This document shows positions 45,003 through 55,182 of a stretch of 64,000 nt of DNA, in pieces (within the stretch, counting starts at the first letter, position 1; the number at the start of each line of letters is the position of its first letter). This DNA comes from Cristatella mucedo (taxonomy: Eukaryota > Bryozoa > Phylactolaemata > Cristatellidae): assembly GCA_009760855.2 (NCBI GenBank), contig WPIO01000143.1, positions 820,001-884,000 of the forward strand, written 5' to 3'. The position numbers and the translations under genes were made by a program. The notes below the pieces were generated by a model. That model had not been told where the DNA came from and made no database searches. It saw only the letters and a program-made list of their open reading frames with translations.

Positions 45003-46104
45003 CGAAGAGGAAAGAGAAGCGCACGCGCACGCGTGCAGCTCACTGCAGCGTACGGGACGGCAAGAGCACTCCCGGGCCTCGAGGAGAATATAGCATTGTA
45101 CATCAGCCGGTGCGGTCTGACCGGCGGAGGCAGAGTGCCACCGCCGCTGCCGCGAAACTTTCTTGCCAGCCGCTGACGGGGCGTGGCTTCGGGTGTGGGA
45201 AAGCGCTGGCGCGCACGTCACAGCGCTCGCTCCGTGCTGCACTTTCAGCGTTGGGCGCCGGACGGTTGCCGCTTTGCGCCGCGACCGCTTTGAGCCGGAC
45301 AGCGGCATCGTTAAGGGCTAGGAGGACATCTGCCTCGCCTCTAATAAAAGCCGCCGCTTGCATCAGCTTGCGGTCGGCGCGAGGCGGGGCAGTTGATGGC
45401 GGCGGCCATCGCGCGACGCGAAGCCTCTTTCGTTGGCCGCTCGCTCGCGTCAGCTGCACTTCTAGTCGTCGCCGTTCAAAGCTTCCCCTCGGGAGCCGCC
45501 GCTGCCGCTGTCCGAACTGCAGCCCCGGAGGTGCGAGACAGGCGCACGCTTCAGAGGCCCTCGCAGTCTGCTGCTGCTGAAGCAGACTGCAGATCCGCGG
45601 CGCGTAGCGCGGCGCCCAGGCCCACCAGGTGGCGCACCGCATGCGATCGGCTCAGCAGGCTGCTCGGCGCCCCAAACTGGCACGCGCGAGAGGAAACGAT
45701 CGGGGGCAAGGCGTCTGCAGTTTGAATGCAATCGCGCGTCAAGCGCATCTGCTGCGCAAAAATGCACGTCGTCGTGGTCAAAGCTCAAGGGCCTCAAGGC
45801 AGGAAGTGAGCGAGCGAGCACGGCCAACTTTGAGTAGCCGTCCACCGAGCTGAGCACAGTGAGTAGGCACATTTTGGAAACAGGCACGCTGAGCGTGCTG
45901 GTCGGGACTCTTTCCTTGCGACGGTGAGTTCGATCTCAGGATGGTGGCAAATTTTAATTGCACGGCTAATTAAAAGCTATTTTCGATAATACTAAACGCT
46001 ACTAAAGCAGCGATCGCTCGACAACTTTTTAAAACGCGTCCTCAGCCTTGCGCTAGCTGATTTGGTGCCATCCAATGCAGAGCTTCAGCTACGGCGACTG
46101 ACAA
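45003..46104. other. GC-rich DNA, no gene recognised
   Basis: Frames at 45110-45580 plus and 45103-45642 minus overlap and have no domain. A B-box-like ggtgagttcgatctc near 45925 stands alone. Confidence 0.4.
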
Positions 46105-46240
46105 CGCAAACTAATAACAACAACAACAACGATAATAATAAGACATTTCCATGGGACCCTAGGGAGCTAAGTCTCTTTTCAGGCGCTTTAAATATGCCGG
46201 TGAGGATGGATGTCAATTGCATAAAGACAGCATTCTCTGT
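46105..46240 (-). mobile_element. family A LINE 3' fragment
   Basis: aataacaacaacaacaacga taataataag, then gggaccctagggagctaagt ctcttttcaggcgctttaaa tatgc: a diverged reversed tail. Confidence 0.75.
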
Positions 46241-46899
46241 GTCAGCCTATAGGCTCACGAAAAAAAAAAACTTGCGCAGTCGGAATGCGAGGAATGCAAC
46301 GTGGAATGCTACTAGCTTGGAGGTAAGTAGTAAAGTGATTGAGAGCAAAGTAATTGCACGCAGTTTTGGAAGTGCTTGAGAATGGTTAAAGGCCAGCTAA
46401 CGACTTGGCTGGGAGAAGCAGACAGTACTAGGCGAAGCGCCTAGGTTACGCCGTATTTCGGATAGCACGTAGGCTGAAGGAAGAGAAGGAGCGGATGTTG
46501 GGCAGTAAGTAATCGAACCTCCTCGAAGCCTCAGTGGGACGCCGGTGCCTGGTGGTGGTGAGAAGTGGTGCTGTAATGCACTGCTCAGCCAGACAAGCCT
46601 TGCTGTAGAGTTGTGCACGGAGCTGGCAGCGTCCTGTTACACATGCAGGACCGCCTGCGAGTGGTGAGTGGAAGGATTCAGAATTACGGACCGTCGCAAA
46701 CCGGCGGATCAAAGTGGCTTCGGTATCCATTGTCTCGCAGCTGTTGTCTGTTTATCGCTGTCGTGCGTAGCTGACGGAACCTCATTAGAAGTCTTTTCGC
46801 ATTTCTATTCGTGCCATTCAGCAATAACTGCTTTTTCCTTGGCCATCCAACTGACCAGTCACCAGTGGAGCTCTACGAGGGTCCGCTCTCGGTCCTTTG
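46241..46899. other. low-copy DNA
   Basis: A minus frame at 46446-46730 (94 residues) has mixed composition but no family I recognise. A run of 10 A lies at 46260-46269. Confidence 0.4.
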
Positions 46900-47175
46900 C
46901 TGTTCTCCAGCAGCTAAAAACGCATTCGTTCTCGCAGTGCCGCTGGGTATTTGTGATTCGCCATTGCTGTGCTTATGCATGCTGATACTGTGCATGCTGC
47001 CACTAACCATATTTGCATGCTGACACTGAGTACATCACCTCTTATTATGTGCAGCTTATTGACATTTAGATGGTACCATCAACTGTAGGATCACGCTTCC
47101 CTTACGGCAAATGCACAGAAAGAGATTAAGTTCTCTGAGGGCGCTATACAAATATTGTATTAGTATTATTATTAC
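46900..47175 (+). mobile_element. family A LINE C-terminal end and 3' region
   Basis: gctaaaaacgcattcgttct cgcagtgccgctgggta (the LKTHLFRTA-to-stop segment), then tgcttatgcatgctgatact gtgcatgctgccactaacca, and the tail acagaaagagattaagttct ctgagggcgctatac with (ATT)n. Confidence 0.85.
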
Positions 47176-48091
47176 TGATAAAACCAAGCTACTCATAGGA
47201 CACTCCAAGCATGCAGCTGGGCTCGGAGACTTTGCTCTTGTAGCTGGTGAAGGTGTGACCACCGTCGAAATCTACTCTTAATTTGGTATCCTTTTTGATA
47301 ACTACTTGAAGTTTGAAAATTTCATTACGAAGATTTCTTCTACACTAAGCATGCATCCATGTGTAAAAACCCTGTCTAAGACTAAGGACTATCTACCGCT
47401 GTAGTTTTCTAATTCGCTCCTTGGATTTGGCTAGGCTTTGCAATTCCGTTTTGGTTGAGCTACCCAAACAAAGCCAGTAAGCCTCTGTGCTGATGATTGA
47501 TATGGCTTAAAGACTGGTCAACAAATCTCAGAGATTCAGCAACGGCTTCTTGGCTACAGAGCTCCTACAAATCCGGGTTAATCAACGGATATAGAACCAA
47601 AGATCTTTCGCTGACCCATAAGGCCCACCACGGCTCGGCTCCTCCATGTCTAACTGAGCCGCCGAAAACGATTCAGCCTCTGAGTGCCATCAGGTGTTTT
47701 ATAGACCTTAACTGAGCCTGACCTGTCCTGTCCCACACTTAAAAGAACGATGGCATCAGACGGTTTTTCTCTTCAGCAGGCTCTAGATTCTTCTAGGCTC
47801 TAGAGGCTGTAGAACTCACTTCCACAATTATTAAGCAGCTAAATCCACTAACCTGATGCTGACTGTGGCACATTCCTTCCAGAAGTCCTGAGATACTACT
47901 TCCACGCCACTCACTTTCTCAGCTGCCCACCCAACTCAGCTATGCCTCTCTCTCTCTCTTCGCCACTTGAGATGAAGCGTGCTGGTTACCGCATGCAAGG
48001 GCGCCGACTGCCGCGTAAGTCTTGAGCGTCCTTTAGGTAACTCTCCTGTACAACGCCCGCTCAGTCCTTGTGGCACGCGTGGAGTCAGACT
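47176..48091 (+). mobile_element. family B LINE fragment, plus copy
   Basis: Begins directly after the family A tail with DKTKLLIGHSKHAAGLGDFA (RT, after the YADD region), and goes on through ISSTLSMHPCVKTL, a frame with TKDLSLTHKAHHGSAPPC, and a C-terminus that matches the minus copies (ttctcagctgcccacccaac tcagctatgcct). The 3' UTR (aactctcctgtacaacgccc, ggagtcagactcagagagaa) runs into a GA repeat where the (TTACA)n end should be. Many frame breaks. Confidence 0.8.
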
Positions 48092-48094
48092 CAG

Positions 48095-48192
<98 letters not shown>

Positions 48193-48272
48193 ACACACAC
48201 ACACACACACACACAGAGATAGAAAGAGAGAGAAAGAAAGAGAGAGAGACAGGGAGACAGAGAGACACAGAG

Positions 48273-48359
<87 letters not shown>

Positions 48360-48369
48360 GACAGAGAGA
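48092..48369. repeat. (GA)n(CA)n(GA)n compound microsatellite
   Basis: About 97 bp GA, about 26 bp CA, a mixed AGAAAG/ACAGGG part, then about 75 bp GA. It begins at the 3' end of the family B LINE. Confidence 0.97.
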
Positions 48370-49306
48370 CGTGCAAGCGCGTACGCGAGCATGCACGCAT
48401 CTTTATAAATGGGACAGTGGCTATAAAGCCGCTTGCCTTCCGCACCCGACGCCCGACATCGCCGATGACCCACACCTCCGACCAGGCGTGTCTTTTCTGA
48501 GCGGGCGTAAAAGCGCTTTGAAAAAGGAAACAGCAGAACCGAGCCATAGTAGGGAAGCTGCTGGTTACGCCGAATACTTCTGAGTAGCAGATTGGCGCTC
48601 ACAACACGCGACTAACGGATAGCATTGACCACTCAACTCGACGATGCAGCAGCCGCGGAGGCGGATGGCTCTCATGGGCCGCCAGGTCTCAGTGCGTTGA
48701 ACCAAGTCGCCCGATTCAGCTGCAGAGCGGCTGCCCGAAGCGAACACAAAAGGTATCGCACGACATCGCCCGACACGCACGTCAGTCACGACCTTGGCCA
48801 GACAATGGACCTGGTCTCTCGGGAGCCCTTCCACGCACGTGAGCTAGCAGCGCCCCACCCCCCAGCAATCGCTGCCTTTCGTGGAAATCGACGACTTGCA
48901 GGTGCCCGGCCGTCCTTTCTCTCTCGTGGGCAGGTGCGCAGGTGCGTAGCCGGATGTCTAAAGGACGACGCGGGTCGCCGTCCGTCACTCTTCATGTCAA
49001 ATCGCAGCAACTCGCCGCCTGCGCCGCCTGCGCTGTCGTGTCTGCCGTCGGCTCGCACTGAAGCTGCCGACGTATGGCAAACAACCAACCAGCTGTCGCG
49101 CTGTCACCCTATCGCTTCCAAGACTGTTGCTAGGGACCCTGCGACGTGGTGGTTCGCCGCCGCCGCCGCTGCACCCAGCGGCGGCGGCGAAGCGCTCAGA
49201 TGAGAGCGGGCAAAACAGCCATCCTTCGCCCGAGGAGGCTAACCTGGCACCCAATCCGGTCAGCGGAGCACCTGCCTTCGTAAATGTAAATGATGCTCGC
49301 CGCAGG
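48370..49306. other. GC-rich DNA upstream of the CAG tract
   Basis: A plus frame at 48625-49203 (192 residues) has varied composition with a Pro-rich part (SNRSNSPPAPPALSCLPSAR) but no recognised domain. Another plus frame is open from 48962 into the CAG tract (see next entry). No promoter is assignable. Confidence 0.4.
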
Positions 49307-50210
<904 letters not shown>

Positions 50211-50460
50211 GAAATACCTCGTGGGCGCGGGCGCAGAGGCTTCCCGTAGGCGCGGGGCGAAGTTCGTGCACGGAAGTCGCTGCTGCTGCAGGGAAGTGCT
50301 AGCGGTGCGGGAATGCGCTAGCGGCGGAGAGCCTGCAATCCACCGCACAGTTGTCTCAACTCTTCTAACGGCCGACTTTCTCGAGCTTCCGTCGACGTTA
50401 GCGCTGGCTAGTGCGACGCCTAGTGGCTCCTGGCCGCTAGCGAATGTCAGCGGCAAATAC

Positions 50461-50529
50461 GGCGATATATGTCAGAGGATAGCGGCGATATATGTCAGAG
50501 GATAGCGGCCATATACGTCAGAGGATAGC
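50461..50529. repeat. 23-bp tandem repeat, three units
   Basis: ggcgatatatgtcagaggat is repeated at 50461, 50484 and 50507 (the last with ccatatac). A partial unit (cggcaaatac) precedes. Confidence 0.96.
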
Positions 50530-50582
50530 GGCGAGCGTTAAATATAAGCATACGGCGGCCACGTGACGCGCTTCTTTTCCAT

Positions 50583-50935
50583 CACAACTAATATAATAAT
50601 AAAAATAATAATAATCATGCACTTGATACAGCATCCTCAGAGAACTCAATCTATTTTAGGCGCTTTACATTTGCTACAAAGAACACACGATCGAATGGTG
50701 AGTTGTATCATGCTTGACAAATGACTTAAATAACATGTTTAGGGGTGACATGCACAGGGTCAGCATGCAAGTGTGGTTAGTGGGAGCATGCAACAGAGTC
50801 AGCACGCATAAGCACATAAAGGACGAGTCACAGGCACCCACTAAATGCTGTCCGTAAATAGGTGCGTTTTAAAGTTATGTTTAAATGTGGTCAAGTCAGG
50901 GGATGCCGCGACGCAAGTGGCTAGAAAGAGGAGAA
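50583..50935 (-). mobile_element. family A LINE 3' fragment
   Basis: ataataataaaaataataat tail, gatacagcatcctcagagaa ctcaatctattttaggcgct ttacatttgctac, then the whole reversed 3' UTR (aggggtgacatgcacagggt cagcatgcaagtgtggttag) to gtcaagtcaggggatgccgc. Confidence 0.88.
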
Positions 50936-51077
50936 ACGTGACGTACAACGTACACTGTGTAGAGGCTAGAAAGAGGATTCAACCTTTTTTCTAGACGCCA
51001 TAGAAATACTCTTGTGGACGTACCGGAAGTGCGAGCAGAAAAATTTGGGAGCGAGTTGTCGCTGTTCTGCCGAGCTT

Positions 51078-51128
<51 letters not shown>

Positions 51129-51220
51129 CTTTCTCACACGCACTCTCTCTCTCTCTCTCTCTTCTCGCTCTCTTTCTCTCTCTACCTTGCTCTCTGTCTC
51201 TCTGTCTCTCTCACGCAACA
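51078..51220. repeat. (CT)n tract
   Basis: Pure CT for about 48 bp, then CT with CACA, TTCTCG and TGT interruptions. Confidence 0.95.
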
Positions 51221-52144
51221 CGCTCTCTCCTCTCTCCTCTCTTTTCTCTCACTCGTTGCAAATGTCGTTGGGCGGGTGCTGTTGCTGCTTATACTGCCCC
51301 CCTTCCTTCGGCGACCGCAGCAATGGAGGCCAGAGCTGTCGGGTGCAGACGCACGGCTTTGATGGACAGGCGCAGCGGCTGCGGCTAGCTGCCGTACGTC
51401 GACAGGGGCTAATTGGCCGCGACTCAGAAGTCTGCAGCGACCTGAGCCGACAGCTGGAGCTGCAAATGCCACGCAGTTGCCCGCCGCAGGCTGCCTGGCC
51501 GCCGTCACCTTGGCGCTCCGAACGGCAGCGGCAGGCTCGTCAGCGCCGCCGGCGTCAGCGGCGGCTGGGCGGGCCTTAAGACTTTAAGGACTCGGCAGCT
51601 GAGGCCGAAGCTGTCGCAGCGTCAGCGAAATCCGCGAAAGAAGAGACAGCGGCCGAGCTGCGCGGCGGGCGGACGGCAAACGCCGAGACTCGCCGCCGCC
51701 GCCGCCGCTGTCGGCGTCGCTCGAGTCGGCAGATTATTGCGGCGCGAGTGTCGGCGCTACGAGCGCCACGAGTGCAAGCAAGCGAGCCGTGGCGGCGGCA
51801 GCGGTAGCACCAGCCACGCTGCTGCGCCAGTGTTGCCGCGCCACAGTCCGAATGAAAAGGAAGCTGCTGCAGCGGCAGACGACGGAAGAGCAAAGCTCGA
51901 GTGGAGCTGCGGCCGCGCGGGCGGCGGCGCAGTGAGACCAAGACGAGGCTGAGACGAAGGCCGTTCCGGGCGAATCGCCTCTGACGAGCTGAGCGGGGGC
52001 GGACGCTGCTGCTGCAGCGAGTCGCTGCTTTCGATCGTATTCGATCGTTTAGCTTTCTGTGCTGCTTGCATCGTTGACATCTTACATCAGCAGCACAGAA
52101 AGCTAAATGTACGCGAGCACACGGCTTACATAGCTTGCATTCTG

Positions 52145-52145
<1 letters not shown>
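51221..52145. other. GC-rich DNA
   Basis: Overlapping frames on both strands (51576-52217 minus runs into the CTG tract as poly-Ser). No domain recognised. Holds the hairpin at 52048-52107. Confidence 0.4.
52048..52107. repeat. perfect inverted repeat, 18-bp arms, 24-nt loop
   Basis: tttagctttctgtgctgc at 52048-52065 is exactly complementary to gcagcacagaaagctaaa at 52090-52107. Confidence 0.97.

Positions 52146-52213
<68 letters not shown>
52146..52213. repeat. (CTG)22 tract
   Basis: 68 bp of uninterrupted GCT/CTG, in the opposite sense to the CAG tract 2.1 kb to the left. Confidence 0.98.
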
Positions 52214-52670
52214 GCACTTCGTGCGATTCGTAAAGCCGCCGCCGGTCAAACGGCCGCGGTCCGCAGTCCGCCGATGCCGATGACGGTCCGTCGGAGCTCT
52301 GCGTACGCCTCAGCAGCGGATGTCTCTGAAAGCGCCGCGTCGACGCGTCGACGGAGAAGAGGCGGAATTAGGTCGCGGACCAGCCACGACCTCGACCTTG
52401 CCCTTTTTGGCCAGCAGCCAGGGAGAGATGGCAGATGGAGAGTGCGGCTCGCGGCAGGGCCCGACTCTCGGATCGGTGCTGAGCTGCGGGCCGCCGCGGT
52501 CTTCGGGAGCGGCTGCCCGCTGCACTCGAAGAGCCGCGTCCGTCCGTCCGTCCGTCCGTGCAGCGAGGTGGAGGTGGAGCGAATCGCCGTCGAATTCCAT
52601 CGACATTTAGCAGCTGTGCGCTCGCTCGCTCCAGCGCGCGCCTCTCCCTCGTTCGCTACAGTTCGCGAAA
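52214..52670. other. GC-rich DNA
   Basis: A (CCGT)4 run at about 52540-52558. Plus frame 52274-52717 and minus 52310-52606 overlap; none recognised. Confidence 0.4.
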
Positions 52671-53048
52671 GCGTGGACGCAGGATGCGTAGCTCAGTGTC
52701 GTAGCGCTCAGTCGTAGCTCAGTCGTAGCTCAGTCGTAGCTCAGTCGTAGCTCAGTCGTAGCGCTGAAGCGTGGACGCAGGATGCGTAGCTCAGTGTCGT
52801 AGCGCTCAGTCGTAGCGCTCAGTGTCGTAGCTCAGTCGTAGCTCAGTCGTAGCTCAGTCGTAGCTCAGTCGTAGCGCTGAAGCGTGGACGCAGGATGCGT
52901 AGCTCAGTGTCGTAGCGCTCAGTGTCGTAGCGCTCAGTGTCGTAGCGCTCAGCCGTAGCGCTCAGCCGTAGCGCTCAGTGTCGTAGCGCTCAGTGTCGTA
53001 GCGCTCAGCCGTAGCGCTCAGTCGTAGCGCTCAGTGTCGCGCTCAGCC
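52671..53048. repeat. nested CGTAGCTCAG-type minisatellite
   Basis: Short units of two kinds, tagctcagtcg (11 bp) and cgtagcgctcagtgt (13-15 bp), are grouped in a higher-order unit that starts gcgtggacgcaggatgcgta at 52671, 52768 and 52881. The 11-bp unit resembles a tRNA A box. Confidence 0.94.
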
Positions 53049-53156
53049 GGCGACATCTGCGCTTCCTCTCATCGACGCCGATCGAGCTCCGAACGAGCGG
53101 AAGCGCGGCGTCAGTGGCCACGCAGTCGCTGCGCTGACTGCTCGTCTGGAGTGACG

Positions 53157-53450
53157 AAAGTAATGTAATGCAATATATCTCCGTCTGTAACTCCGCAAAG
53201 TCGTAAAGACCGCGTGGGTGTTACGCAGGAGAGTTTTTGTATAGCGCACTCACTCACAGCTTAAGTGGCTTTCGGTACGCATTCGGTGGCCAACAGACTT
53301 CGTCTCACGAAACAAAGAGAAAGTGGGAAGCATAGCAGAGTCAGGAGAGCAGTTGAGGTAGTGAGTAGCATGGAAGCAGCAGCTCAGGACCGCTGAAAAT
53401 GATGTGCCATAGTCGGCAGTAGGAGAGTGGTTGTCGTTGCAGTAAGCGCC
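53157..53450 (-). mobile_element. family B LINE, 3' end fragment
   Basis: gtaatgtaatgcaatatatc tccgtctgtaactccgcaaa (reversed tail and UTR), then agcagttgaggtagtgagta gcatgg and the tgccatagtcggcagtagga coding end. It closely matches 4767-5020. Confidence 0.87.
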
Positions 53451-54445
53451 GAGGTCCGCCGCCCCGCTGGCTCGACACCCTCAGTTGCATTACAGCAAAA
53501 GAGCCTTGGCGGCCATCGACCAGCTCGCCGCAGGCAGTTCGCGATTGTCGTGCGCCGCAGATCTCGAACCCATTCGCGCTCTCGGAGCGCGATCGCCGCG
53601 CCCCTAGGCTAAGACCCGGCGGCGGTGAAAGGCAGGCAGGCAGGCAATCGTCCATCGGAGCAATCCGGTCGAAAAGCAGTGGGCTCTAAAGCTGACTGCA
53701 GCTCCCGAGCCGCCGGGCGCGATCGTACAGGTCGGTGGTGATAGCGAGAGCGTCGATATACCGCTTTTCAAAAAAAATGTTGACATGTGCCTTGCGGAGG
53801 TAGATGGTCAGTTTTTTTGTAGTTTCGATAGCAATCTCTTCCCACAATCTACACACTCGCTCTCGCGCCCCCGGCACGCTTTCTAGGTACACCTTGGTGT
53901 ATATCTCGGTGTACATTGGACGCTGCTTTTTCTACTTGCTCTCCCTAGTCCCGCGCGCTTTGGGCTGACCTCCCTCCCTCGCCGGATTCTCTCGCGCTTT
54001 CTCGCGGGGTGCCGCCTTTGCACTTAACGCTAGCACTTCCCGCAATCGTATCGACGGCCGTCCGTTTGGACTGATTTCAACGCTCTTTCTAGTATTACGT
54101 TCGGGAGAGCGAAAAAGCGGCGACGGAACTGCGTCTATTGCATCCACGTGGTTTACAGCAGAGGCCTCGCGCTATACAACGAATGCGTTCACTCTCGCTA
54201 ACCGCACCGCCGTCATTTCTGAATTCCATGAAGCGGATCACGGCGCCGCCCAGCGCGGCGCTTCAGCACAGCTCGTTCGGCGAAAAGCGAGCATTCAAGA
54301 TGAAGGAGATCAAGATGAAGGGGAGCAGCCACGCTGCCGCGCGCGCTCCTCCCAGAGTGTTCGCTGCTCGCCTGTCGTCGGCTGGGCCGCCGGCACGAAA
54401 CGCGGGCGCAGCCAACGGGTTACACAGCTCGCGCGTGCACGCGCG
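53451..54445. other. low-copy DNA
   Basis: A short (GGCA) run at 53629-53646. No gene recognised; GC-rich toward the end. Confidence 0.4.
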
Positions 54446-54506
54446 TTCTCTCTCGCTCTCTCTCTCTCGGTCTCTCTCTCTCTCTCGCTCTCTCTCTCGC
54501 TTTCTC

Positions 54507-54546
<40 letters not shown>

Positions 54547-55043
54547 GTTCTCTCTCTCTCGCTCTCTCTCTCGCTCTCTCTCTCTCGCTCTCTCTCGCTC
54601 TCTCTCTCGCTCTCTGTCTCTAGCTCTCTCTCTCTCACCCTCTCTCTCGCTCTCTCGCTCTCTCCCTTGCTCTCTTTCGTTCTCCCTCTCGCTCTGTCTC
54701 TCGCTCTGTCTCTCGCTCTCTCTCTTGCTCTCTCTCTCTCGGTCTCTCTCTCTCATTCCTTCTCTCGCTCTCTCTCTCTTGCCCTCTCTCGCTCTCTCTC
54801 TCTCTCGCTCTCTCTCGCTTTCTCTCTCGCTCTCTCTCGCTTTCTCTCTCGCTCTCTATCTCTCTCTCGCTCTCTCTCGCTCTCTCTCTCTCGCTCTCTC
54901 TCGTTCTGTCTCTCGCTCTCTCTCTCGCTCTCTCTCTCGCTCTCTCTCCCTCGCTTTCTCTCTGTCGCTCTCTCTGTCGCTCTCTCTGTCGCTCTCTCTC
55001 TCGCTCTCTATCTCTCTCTCGCTCTCTCTCTCTCGTTCTCTCG

Positions 55044-55074
<31 letters not shown>

Positions 55075-55182
55075 GCTCTCTCTCTCTCTCTCGCTCTCTC
55101 TTTCTCGCCCTCTCTCTCGCTCTCTCTCTCGCTCTCTCTCTCACTCACTCTCTCTCTCTCTCACTCTCTCCCTCTCTCTCTC
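54446..55182. repeat. about 740-bp pyrimidine tract, (CT)n with CG steps
   Basis: CTCTCTCG-type units throughout, with rarer TTTC, TGTC and ATC variants. CpG recurs every 8-14 bp, unlike the TG-rich tract at 40551. Frames reading SLSRSLS or RERESER are period artefacts. Confidence 0.97.

Noticed and set aside
45890-45950. B-box-like ggtgagttcgatctc as a tRNA gene or SINE
   Set aside because: No A box at the right distance and no SINE body.
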